DNA of 64,000 bases from Bryum argenteum (Eukaryota > Streptophyta > Bryopsida > Bryales > Bryaceae): assembly GCA_037043015.1 (NCBI GenBank), contig CM073325.1, positions 7,791,001-7,855,000 on the forward strand, written 5' to 3'. Numbering within the stretch: the first letter of the stretch is position 1; each line of letters opens with the position of its first letter. Made by a program: the position numbers and the translations under genes. Shown here in pieces: positions 32,129 through 41,456 of the stretch. The notes below the pieces were generated by a model. That model had not been told where the DNA came from. It was given only the letters and a program-made list of their open reading frames with translations, and did not search any database.

Positions 32129-32626
32129 ATGGAGGATCGTGTGTGGGATTTCTTTGCGAACGCCACTGCCCAAGCGGCAAATGCATTCAAGAACGCCACC
32201 GCAGCAGTAGTCGATTATACTGAGAATACAGCGGTACCAGCGATCCGGAACGCCACCGCAGCAGTAGTCAATTATATTGAGAATACAGCGGTACCATCGA
32301 TCCGAAACGCCACTGCAAGTAGTGGAGCCAGAGAAGTCATTATGGTAGCTGGGTGCGCGATGGTCGGAGTTGTGGCACTGTCTTGTCTTGGCATGTTTGT
32401 ATTACAGTGCTGCATGGGCTTCAGGAGCATTGGCCCTCGCCCTGGCAGCTATGCATCATCGTGGATGAGCGGTATTGCGATTAGTAGCGGCAGAGTGGTT
32501 GCAGGGTCGCTGTTCTCTTTGATTCAAGCGGCTACCATGAGTGGAGGGTTCTTGCTTCGATCGCCCAAGTTGTTGGCTCTCGGTGCAATTGGCGGTGGAC
32601 TCATTTGGGTTAGTCTCAAATATTGA
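32129..32626 (+). CDS. ISG12/IFI6-like array gene, copy 6 (subfamily B)
   Basis: The protein has 165 residues from MEDRVWDFFANATAQ; an in-frame ATG at 32087 would add 14 residues but lies in the leader shared by the family. Residues ~28-66 hold two almost exact 19-residue repeats (NATAAVVDYTENTAVPAIR, then NATAAVVNYIENTAVPSIR), encoded by a 57-bp tandem repeat. The core is VGVVALSCLGMFVLQ, MGFRSIGPRPGSYAS, WMSGIAISSGRVVAGSL, SLIQAATMSGGFLL, then a short end without CxxC. Compared with copy 5, Thr of GFTS is Arg and the Gly triplet SGGG is SGR, so this member is diverging but uninterrupted. Confidence 0.72.
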   Translation: MEDRVWDFFANATAQAANAFKNATAAVVDYTENTAVPAIRNATAAVVNYIENTAVPSIRNATASSGAREVIMVAGCAMVGVVALSCLGMFVLQCCMGFRSIGPRPGSYASSWMSGIAISSGRVVAGSLFSLIQAATMSGGFLLRSPKLLALGAIGGGLIWVSLKY

Positions 32627-33939
32627 GACGATAATGTCTGTAAATATGTAGTGCATCACTTGTACTTACTCGACTACAGAGGGTGCATGTGAGCATTCTG
32701 ATTCGTAGGAATCGGCGGTAGAATTGCTATTTAGCATCTATAGAGGGGTGGAGTACATACCCAGTGAAACTGATTTGGACACAAGTTTGTGGATATTGAT
32801 TTTCCAAGCTTTTCTCTGAGATACGTAATGGTTAAGAATGTTGACTGTTGATACATGATCATACATAAGTTATTTGTGGAACTTCAAATGGTTGTATGGT
32901 TGTGTCAAAGTGATGACATGCGGCACTTTGAAACAGACTTCTCATTATGATGAGAGGACCGAAAGATGTTTGAATTTCTCTAATAAGATGTTACCAAAAT
33001 AGCAAGTCACTCCGACTCTCCACTAAGAATAAAATACCTACTTGTTTGCCACCTTCTTAAAAAAAAATCTCGTAGGAAATCTCTCCTAGGACTGAATCTG
33101 CCTGGCTACATAGAGCGAGGATGCTTAAAGATGAACATAACTTGCGAATGTTGCATGGGGAAGTATTGTGTACCTCTAAGTGAATGTTACTAGAGCTCCA
33201 TCATGGGATCAGCTCCAGTGAAGACCACTCGACTATATCGTTGCATGTGAAAACCATCTGGTAGCCTCAAGAGTGCCGAGAGGACAGTGACTCATCGAAG
33301 CAGAGCTCATCAGCATCCGTACTTGATTTGTCCGATTCGGGAGCTTGGTGGTAAACATTTGAAGTTTCTGTACTTAATCTCGACAATGAATTCAAGATCC
33401 AATGAAAGTACGAACGGTCGCCAAAGCATCACCAGCAACAGTGAAACTACAGGACAGGTCAACACTGACAAAGTCCGTTCCGCAAGATTACACAAATCCC
33501 CACACTGTACGCCTCATAAATATTTTTTATTTTTTGGAAATGAATATTGAACTCTGAATGAAGAACGGACTGCTTGCAAATGGGAGAAGTTGGAGGTAAC
33601 TCAGTAACAGACTCAATTAGTAGTACATAAGGATTGTTCAATATTTTAGTACCTAAGGATTGTTCAAAGTCTGTTGCAGGTTCCATAATGGTCCACAAGA
33701 CTCGATTAGCCAGGAGGTACTTAAGAGCTCTGGGTGCACCATTTGTGGAACACCTACACATTGAAATTCAGAAAATCATAATGAATTTTAGAAGAGTCCA
33801 AAACTGAGCACTCAAATTGGTCCAATCTTCTCTTACTTTGCCCATACATACAAATTGCTCACACAAATAACTTCTTCACAGATTTGTCATATTGAATTTT
33901 GAGCCATGACGGAGCAATCCACCTTAGCAACTATGACCT
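32627..33939. other. 3' flank of copy 6 and array spacer
   Basis: There is no gene. It contains the subfamily-B 3' block near 33080 (CTAGGACTGAATCTGCCTGG), the TGGTAGCCTCAAGAGTGCCG block near 33260 and the GGTGGTAAACATTTGAAG block near 33350, in the same order as after copy 5. Short open frames (33287-33550 +, 33459-33761 -) are not conserved between units. Confidence 0.5.
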
Positions 33940-34260
33940 CTTCTTTTACCATTGTGTATACTTTTTGCGTGGGTTGTACATAGTATGCATGTTGTAAGGT
34001 AAGGCACAGCATGTTTGCTGAAATGTGCTTCCTTTGTGGTTAATAATATCTAGGATTGACTTCCTGTGTTCATAGTGTTGATTCTTATTGTTGGATGAGC
34101 TTCAAGCTTGAATTTTTCCATACAACTCGCGAGAAAGTGCAAACCAGATTTGATGGGCGACCGATCGATCGCATTGTAGGTGTTCTTAGGAAGTCTCCTC
34201 TAGGACTGAATCAGCCTGGCTACATAGCTGAACTACTACATAAACTTTTTGAGTGTCTTT
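33940..34260 (+). pseudogene. Bodyless remnant of an ISG12-like array unit
   Basis: The shared upstream block (ACCATTGTGTATACTTTTTGC, GTTGTAAGGTAAGGC) is followed by the family leader GAGAAAGTGCAAACCAGATTTGAT and CCGATCGATCGCATTG. Where the ATG and coding body should come, the sequence passes directly into the subfamily-B 3' block (TCCTCTAGGACTGAATCAGCCTGGCT-type, near 34198-34223). The whole coding region is missing. Deletion between leader and 3' flank is the simplest reading. Confidence 0.6.
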
Positions 34261-35324
34261 TTCCTGTGTCTTCTGCTTCAAAACGTCGAGCTGTTCTCAC
34301 TTTAAGAACTGGAGTGTCCGTCGAAGGAAAAGGAGTACCTTTGATGGTTGTTGACGAGTGAAACGCAAATTGTGCTTGTGCCGAATGTTGTTCTGAAATG
34401 CTCCAGAGAAGTTGAGTTTGTGCTTCAATTGGTTTCAACAACGCTCCAACATGGGTTCCCTAACTTTTCGCTGCAAGTGAATTCGTGAACTACATGGTAG
34501 CCTCAACAGTGCCGGAAGGACAGAGACTGATCACAGCAGATATGAATGTGCTCCCATCACCCCTATTTCGATTTGTCCGATCAGGAGACCTGGTGGTAAA
34601 CTTTTTAAGTTTTAAATCTCAGCAACGAATTCGAGGTCCTTCACTTCAATTACTTAACACAATAATTTATTTTAATTTAATAAGTTAAAAATTTTCAAGG
34701 TCCTAAACAGATTTTAAGTACAGGTTTAATAAACGGTCCCCAAGGCATCGTCGATAAGAGTGATTATACAGACAGTCACTGACAACTTAGTCCGTTCCTT
34801 AAGAAATGATACACAAATCTCCACACCGTACGCTTCAGCAATCAATCTTAGTTTAATTTGTGTGAGGATTGAGGAAGAACGGATTTCAAACTCTGATTGA
34901 AAAAAGGACGAGTTCCTAGCACTGCTTGCAAGTGAGCGAAGTTGGAGGCAGCCTGGTGTACGACTAAATACACATACTCACTCAATCATAGTAAGGGCTC
35001 TTCAATCCCTTAAAATGGCAATATTTGAAGTGCCATAATGACATACAAAAAGTGGGCAGTTTGTTGCAAAGTGACAATTTGATGACATGTTTGCCATCAC
35101 GGAGCACCCATTGCTTCTGTGTAATATCATTTTCTCCATTTACTATATTGCTAAATCCCTAAAAGTGCCATCTTTGTTGAAGAATTGAGACCTGTTACTG
35201 GGAAAGGACGAAGCTACCAGTACTCTAAGAGGTCTACAACCAATCTTGAATATGAGTTATGTTACCACTCAGGAAAGCTCAGAAGTGTAACTACTGCAAG
35301 CAGTGTGGTTTTTAAATACAAGTC
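34261..35324. other. Array spacer before copy 7
   Basis: There is no gene. It repeats the 3'-flank order of copies 5 and 6 (TGGTAGCCTCAACAGTGCCG near 34497, GGAGACCTGGTGGTAAAC near 34583, GTTGGAGGCAGCCTGGTG near 34940). An element with CTCTTCAATCC...GAAGAATTGAGA-type inverted ends, ~34999-35189, is inserted in the last block. Confidence 0.45.
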
Positions 35325-35470
35325 CTTTCTGAATGCTTGCCAATATAGTGCCCTCTTCTCCTACTGTTATGAAGTTTCTGTGTGGAGTTGTATATTGTAT
35401 GCAGTACGCATTTTGTAAGGTGAGCCGCCGCTTGGTAAATTTGACGGTTTATATTACCATTTATTGACCT
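35325..35470 (+). promoter_or_regulatory. Shared upstream block, array copy 7
   Basis: It contains GAATGCTTGCCAATATAGTG, GCATTTTGTAAGGTGAG and CCGCCGCTTGGT as upstream of copy 6. It is followed by the TTTGTGATGTTTTGAGCTCG and AGATGTGCAAACCAG leader. Conservation in a pseudogene flank reflects shared descent and is no proof of function. Confidence 0.35.
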
Positions 35471-35616
35471 ACTGTATTTGTTTACAGTGTTGGTTGTATC
35501 TGTTGAGCTTTGTGATGTTTTGAGCTCGCTGTAATCGGCTTTCTAGATGTGCAAACCAGTTCTGATCGCGAATCTGCTTTGCATAGCTTCCATCTTCCTG
35601 GAGCTTGATCGGTGCA

Positions 35617-36123
35617 ATGGCGGATCGGGTGCTGGATTTTATCGCAAGCGCCATTGCTCACACAACAAATGCTGTCAAGAGCGGCACCGCAATTGTTGTC
35701 GACAGGGCGGTACCAGCGCTACTAATCGGCACCGCAGCAGTTGTCAATTATACTGCTAACACAGCGGTACCAGCGATCCGAAACGGCATTGCAAGTCATG
35801 CTCTAGGTTCAGGAGCGAGAGAACTCATTACGGCAGCTGGATACGCGGTAGTCGGAGTTGTGGCAGTATCTTTTGTCGGCGTCGTTGCATTGCAATGCAT
35901 GGGCTTCACGAGCGCCGGCCCTGCCGCTGGCAGCTTTGCGGCATAGTGGATGAGCAGTATTGCGATTAATAGGGGCAGAGTGGTTGCAGGGTCGCTGTTC
36001 TCTCTTATTCAGGCTGCTGCCATATATGGGTGGAGGGTTCTTGATTCGATCGCCGAAGTTGTTGGCTGTCGGTGCAATTGCTGGTGGACTCGTTTGGGTC
36101 AGCTTCAATGTGTGTAGATATGA
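35617..36123 (+). pseudogene. ISG12/IFI6-like array pseudogene, copy 7 (subfamily B)
   Basis: It opens normally (MADRVLDFIASAIAHTTNAV), carries repeats such as GTAAVVNYTANTAVPAIRN, and the core CMGFTSAGPAAGSFAA. A TAG then replaces the codon before the conserved WMSS. The frame stays open through WMSSIAINRGRVVAGSLFSL, and about 60 bp later CCATATATGGGTGG has four extra bases relative to copy 6, shifting the frame; GGGFLIRSPKLLAVGAIAGG continues in another frame. It is the closest relative of copy 6 by alignment. A truncated 110-residue product ending inside the core is possible. Confidence 0.75.
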
Positions 36124-37027
36124 AGAAATTGTAACAATCGGTGCATCTCTTGCACCTTTTCGACTGAAGAGAGTGCATATGAGCACTCTTAGTTGTAGAA
36201 ATCGGTGGTAGAATTGCTTAACTTGCTATGTAGCATTACAAAGGGGTCGTACGTGCACATACCCAGAATGACTAATTTGAACTGATTAGCAATCATATTT
36301 CCTGAATAATGTGTTTCAATCGTCCATCATTAACCTTGATTGTATCTTCACCTCGAAAAAAATTCTCAACCTTGGCCCTTCTCATGTTTCTATACTTGAA
36401 TTTTATTTTTCAGCCACAGCGCTCGCGAAAATTTGATCACGAAATGAAGGATGGACTAAATGATGTGTGAATCACGATGTTTCCATAATAGCAGGTCACA
36501 TCAATTTTGCACTCAGAAAAGATCTCTACTTAGTTGCCACCTTGTTAAAAATGTTTTCTCTTAGGGAGTTTCCTCTAGGACTGAATCCGCCTAAACTACT
36601 ACAAAAACTTGCTGAATGTTTGAGAAGCTGATTTCCTGCTTCAATTGGTGTCGACAACGCCAAACGGCCCCATAAGACGCGCATACGAGAGCGGTCCTTT
36701 TGATGTGTTAATGGACAGATCAGGCTTCCGGGGAGGAAGTGGTGGCGGAGTCGGAGGTTTCTCCGGCCATGGTGGTAATGCAGGACCAGGAGGATTTTCT
36801 GTCCAATTGAGTATATTGAAATTGCGTGCCCCGCTATTCTTTGCTCGCAACAGAAGTTTCCTCTGAATTGTTTTGTATCTGCAGAGTCCAACGTCCAGCG
36901 ATCATAAATCACAAATACTCGCAAGACAGTGGACATTCTCTACAGGGCCAACTTGCCCGTGTTTCATTAATGTGGAATTTTACTACGAACTTTGTTGAAA
37001 GAAGAGTAGAGTGATCGATCGGTTTGC
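36124..37027. other. End of the array and spacer
   Basis: The subfamily-B 3' block appears diverged at about 36560-36600 (CTCTAGGACTGAATCCGCC) and repeat similarity stops near 36655, which I take as the right edge of the array. A short Gly-rich (+) or Pro-rich (-) open stretch at 36700-36800 could be an exon of the neighbouring minus-strand gene, but no splice link is convincing. Confidence 0.45.
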
Positions 37028-38179
37028 TTACTTGGAAACGTCCTGCAGGTATGCCATAATCGGACCTTCATCGATAGGCTCATTGTCTGCACCAAGAGCC
37101 TGCCGGGTGATGATGTTGATGTGAGGGGCACCGCTGAGGTTGTTGCGGCAACCGACCTTCTGCATTCGTTCACTTAAGTCGGTAAAGGCGTTGTACTTCA
37201 TCTCTCGTATCTTCGTCGCGCGGTGTCGCCTCCAGGCTTCCTCGTTTTTCCAAATTGCAAACAACTCCTGAATCACTCGCAATGTCAGAAGACGCTGAAA
37301 GATACTCAAGAACTCCTCTTCAAATGTGAAATGGAGATATCAAATGACTGAGATCAGTCCAAAATTTTGTCCACGACGGAATTCAGTACTAGGTGATCTC
37401 GGAGGATCGTATGATTTTACCTTCTGCCGAGCTCTCCGTTGGTCTTCCTCTCGCTTTAGAACGTTTTCGACGTCCGTCCGCCAAAACTCCTTTCTATGAT
37501 GGTCAGCATATGAGAGTGACTCCTGACCCTCTGGCTTTGTCAAGTCTTTGTAGTAAGGATCGTGCCGCATGTGAGCGAAGTCTCGTTTCGATAGCCTGTC
37601 TTTCACAAATTTCTCCTGCGTGCCAAAAACGCTCAGCACTTATTCCCACAGCCAAGTTCTAGGCTGAGATCCGAAGCTCAAGTTCGCTATATTTCAGTAT
37701 CACTTTCTTAAGTAATCTTTGAAAAATCTAGATGCTTAATTCATTTGAGCATATTCGGCTTGTGCACAATGATGAAACATATTGGAAACCTTCCCGTTCC
37801 TATTTGTAAGCGCGAGTGGCAGGAGTGCTGAACAAAAGTTTTTGTTCAGCACTAACACGAGAACATCTAACACAACGTAATGAGGTAGCAAAGTTCAAAA
37901 TTGTACTGCGAATTGCTTCTTCTTGGCGAGATAAGGCGGCATAATTGCGCCTCTTGAAGGCGCTTGCACTTGAGGCTTCGAAGTTTTAATCTGAGGCAGG
38001 CTGCTGGCCGGGGTGTTGACGGAGCTGACCGGCACAGAGGCTTGCTTCGACGAAGCTTGCTTCGACGAAGCTTGCTTCGGACTTCTCGGCATTGGAGTTG
38101 CCATGGCACTCGTACTCTTCGCTGCAGCAGCGGCCGCAGCTCGTGCTGCCGCTGAGTCCCACTCCTCCTTGCCAACCAT
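37028..38179 (-). CDS. Unrecognised three-exon gene, charged Arg/Lys/Glu-rich protein
   Basis: Minus-strand exons are 38179-37907, 37615-37421 and 37267-37028, all joined in phase 0 with GT-AG sites, giving about 235 residues. Six more are possible from an ATG at 38197. Exon 1 starts MVGKEEWDSAAARAAAA, has an Ala run, then three SSKQA repeats (from a 15-bp tandem repeat), a Pro/Ser-rich linker and PPYLAKKKQFA. Exon 2 (EKFVKDRLSKRDFAHMRHDP..., YYKDLTKPEG..., LKREEDQRRARQK) and the start of exon 3 (ELFAIWKNEEAWRRHRATK) look like amphipathic helix or coiled coil. The end has GCRNNLSGAPHINIITRQ and DEGPIMAYLQDVSK. I recognise no family. Low-complexity start, charged helices and short loops remind me of axoneme-associated proteins, which motile-sperm plants have, but that is a guess. 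The last AAGTAAGC could instead be a donor leading to a further exon. Confidence 0.5.
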
Positions 38180-38197
38180 GGTGACAGATCTCAACAA

Positions 38198-39169
38198 CTC
38201 GTTTCAAGACATGCTGTCTTCAGCGAGCTAAATTTCAGCTGGATCCTTCATAAACTTCTCCAAATGCAAGCAAGGCGACAGATCTCAAGCATCTCCCGGC
38301 AGGCTCAAGTGTTGACTCATGGCTTCTCGAACCGTCAACATAAGAACAAAATGCATTTGACTGTTCCGCGTCACAAGCTCCTCTTCGGAGCTTTACAAAT
38401 TTCATTCCTATTGAATTTGGAGACAGAGACCGTCAGAAAGAGAGGATGCCAAGATTTCAGGGATCCGAAACCTCTGGAATCCAAGCTGCTAGTTCCAAAC
38501 AGGCCATAAGTGATTACAAGCGTTACAATGTCAACAGGCACATGTCCGCGTTACAAATTAAAAGCACAGAGTCTGTAATCTAGTTTAATCCGCATCAGCT
38601 GAAAATTGGCTGTGGAATGGAGATCGTGGGGCTTAAAATGGGAGACGATCTGCGATCCGCAGGGGGAGATTCTGAGGGCGTGAAGGAGTGAAACGCCCGC
38701 GAAGAGGTGATGAGGTGTGATTGCTTTCAGATCAATGATCCATGGAAACATATTCTCACCTCGATAACCTCACTCTCTCACCACTTTCTCTCTGGTTATC
38801 TTTTTCACAAGAACACTTTCTCACTATCTCTCTCACAAGAACTATAGGCATCCAGGAACAAAGGACTTCTTGAACCAATATTTTGATGAAGGAAGATTGT
38901 GGATAATCTCTCCTTTTAGATTCGAGACCAAGATGAGGAGGAAGGAGAAGTAACTAAGGTTACAAACCACGCAATAGCAGGTAGAAGCTTGGCTACAAGG
39001 AGATTAAAAGTTGTTTGTTAAAAAAATTACACTCTTCCCCTTTGTTACTTTTTCTCAATAGGTAAACCATCAAGATGGTTGTAATTAGCTTTAAGGTTTG
39101 GGTAATCATTGCTTTCTTTATATTCCAATATGACATTTATAGGATTACAATTCCATGGTGGGAAGTGAA
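38198..39169. other. Upstream region of the 37-38 kb gene, otherwise gene-free
   Basis: I see no supported gene. 38200-38780 has higher GC than the surroundings and is probably the promoter and leader side of the minus-strand gene. CTCTCTCACAAGAAC-type phrases repeat near 38806-38845. 38850-39170 is AT-rich. Confidence 0.45.
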
Positions 39170-39795
39170 AATTGAGGTCTAACCTCTACACATTTTAGCC
39201 ATTTTTTATCAATAAACACATTTTCAAATTAAGTGACGTAGATGAAAATGATTGTAATTTTTTAAAATCTCAAGCATACACTCTTATAGCAGGGTTGTCT
39301 TATTAGACAAAATTCCTATTCATCTGTCAGACACAATTTAGATGAGGTGTACATCTAAAACATTTTCAATGGATCAAATGTACATCTCATCTAAATTTTG
39401 TCTGACAAATGAGTAGGAATTTTGTCTGAAAAGACACAGTGTCTTATAGTAGATATATTGTAGGTCATGTGGACAAGATTTTGAGCCATGGAGCCTCATG
39501 GATTCAGAGGTCATAACGTATTATTACTAAAAACAAACTCCAAAAATTCATCGTTTCACTTTAGTGTGGGCATTCTCCGAACGAACCATTTGCAATCAGA
39601 AATGATGAACTAGAAAGTTGTTCACCTTTAAATCAAGAAAACCTTTGCACCAAAATAACTATAAAAAAAATTATCGACTCATATAGTAGCCTTGCAATGG
39701 TAAAATATGCCAAAACGACCACAAAGGATAAGATTCCAAAAATGACCCTATGCACTCAAATCTATGCCTTGTCCTCAAAATATCTTTAACATCAT
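39170..39795. mobile_element. Left part of a TTAA-family element split by a large insertion
   Basis: It is colinear with the first ~60% of the family seen at 23142-24112 and 45619 on (TAGATGAAAATGAT, GCCTCATGGATTCAGAGGTC, ATGCCTTGTCCTCAAAATATC). It stops near 39795. The next family segment resumes at about 53741 with TTCTTGATCTAGGCAAGGTT, so about 13.9 kb separates two neighbouring parts. Its left terminus is degenerate. Confidence 0.6.
39282..39449. mobile_element. hAT-like 152-bp MITE with 8-bp target duplication
   Basis: TCTTATAG at 39282-39289 is repeated at 39442-39449. The element 39290-39441 begins CAGGGTTGTCTTATTAGAC and ends with an inverted counterpart GTCTGAAAAGACACAGTG; ~58-bp arms (ACAAAATTCCTA, TTTAGATGAG(G/A)TGTACAT) make it almost fully foldback. 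An 8-bp duplication and CAGGG end are hallmarks of hAT transposons. It is inserted in a TTAA-family element. Confidence 0.8.
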
Positions 39796-39829
39796 ATTGA
39801 ATATGTAAGGAGATTTCCAATTTCCCAAT

Positions 39830-40620
39830 TTAATGGCAGCTTAGCTTGAGTCGAGCTAAAGTGTACCGACAGAAACTAATTTCAGTGAAACTAACCTCAA
39901 TTCCGTTAAAATGGCATTATTCCGCTAAAATGGCGCTTTTTGGGGTGCTTAAAATGAAAAAAATGATGTTGGTTTTTGTCGAGTTTTGACATGATAGGGT
40001 AAATATTTCTCAACAGCCGTTCAAAAACAACAATGTTTCTGAACGGGCGTTCAGAAATATTTGCCCTTATACTGTGTCCAAAGGTCAAAAACCATAAAAA
40101 TGTGTGATATTATGGAAATTTTGGTGATATTACAGAAATTTGATGATATTACGGAGTACATGTGTGATATTAATAAACATGCCATTTTGTAGGCATAAAT
40201 ACTTTTGAACTTCACTTCAAAAATATGCTTGTAAAATGGCACGTTTGCACAATATGGCACTTTAGCTTTGCTAAAATGGCACATGGAATAGTGCCATTAA
40301 GGTTAAGGTTAACACGGAATTAAGGTTAATTGAACAAAACCACCAATCGTCAGCATTTTCAAATGACCATAACTTACTCACATTTTGTTTAAGTTGGGCA
40401 TGTGAGGTGTTTTTTGACATTTACATAGAGGGTAGATTTCATAAAACACCTCGTACGCTCAATTTGGACCAAGTTTGAGTAAGTTATGACCATTTAAAAA
40501 TTCCATGAATGATTTGTAGTTTTGTCCGGTTTCAGTGAAGTACCCAATTTGTGGATACAATTTAGCTCGACTCGAGCTAAAGAATGTATTTTCTCAAAAT
40601 CATGCAATTTCCTCGTAATA
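39830..40620. mobile_element. Foldback element with AGCT(T/C)GAGTCGAGCTAAA ends, itself interrupted
   Basis: TAGCTTGAGTCGAGCTAAAG near 39843 pairs with TTTAGCTCGACTCGAGCTAAA near 40561. Inner arms (TTTCAGTGAAAC and GTTTCAGTGAAGTACCC; AACACCTC and GAGGTGTT) match the families at 9160-9690 and 22557-22929. The ATTCCG MITE 39892-40328 is inserted in it. Confidence 0.5.
39892..40328. mobile_element. ATTCCG-ended MITE, copy 3 (~437 bp)
   Basis: The ends TAACCTCAATTCCGTTAAAA and CACGGAATTAAGGTTA are inverted. The interior has GTTCAGAAATATTTGCCC and an inverted neighbour (AAATATTTCTCAACAGCCG near 40002), and several GATATTA units. It is longer than copies 1 and 2 but has the same ends. Confidence 0.65.
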
Positions 40621-41456
40621 ATGAATATGAACACGCAATTAAGCAATTATGCACTTTGCCAAGTGCACTCAATGGCATGTCAAAACAACAACATTTTCCT
40701 CCAAAATGAAAAAAAACAACAAAAATTCCACACAAAAAAAATAAATTAAATGTGGAGGCACTAAACTTAAACTAATGAGAAATAGTATTTTTTTAATAAC
40801 AAATTTGTTGCTAAATCATGTTTTATTGCTTTGTAAATACTACCAAATTATTATATTCAAATATTGCCAACATCTATTTTATTATTTTGTGTACCATATA
40901 AATTTTTGGAATACAAATCCCAATGGATCAATATGAAGGACAACGTCACGTCTTGGAGTGCAAAAATTGAAATTTAAAGAATTTCAAAGATTCAATTTTG
41001 TCCTTGAACTTCCTATAGTGTTTCTTTTTAGATTCAATGCAATTTTGATTATGAACTTCTACGTTGTACATTGCTATATGACATTTATATACTATTTTTG
41101 GCATTTATACAACAAACATACTTTATAAGAGATAAAAGGCCAACATGTGCTATTCAACGAGAAAATATGTAGCATCTCGCTCTATATTATATGAAAATCC
41201 ATACATAAAATTCATAAACGTCTTTTAGAAACTCGATAGTAAATACTATAATATAACATGCATAATACTATAACCAAACATCTCATACTTTACTCAAACA
41301 TATCAATCAAACCTAACATGCCACCTAAACATCATATTGACTTGCTACTTATAAATCTCTCGATCTCTAATCATCCTCCTCCATTGTCCTACCCAGATCG
41401 CTTCTTCATAGGCCTCATGTACCATACGATCCATCCATGCCGCCCGACACTGGGGA

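Noticed and set aside
36641..36866. Gly-rich (+) or Pro-rich (-) protein between array and the 37-kb gene
   Set aside because: Short, low-complexity, open on both strands and without splice links; it may be only GC-rich spacer.
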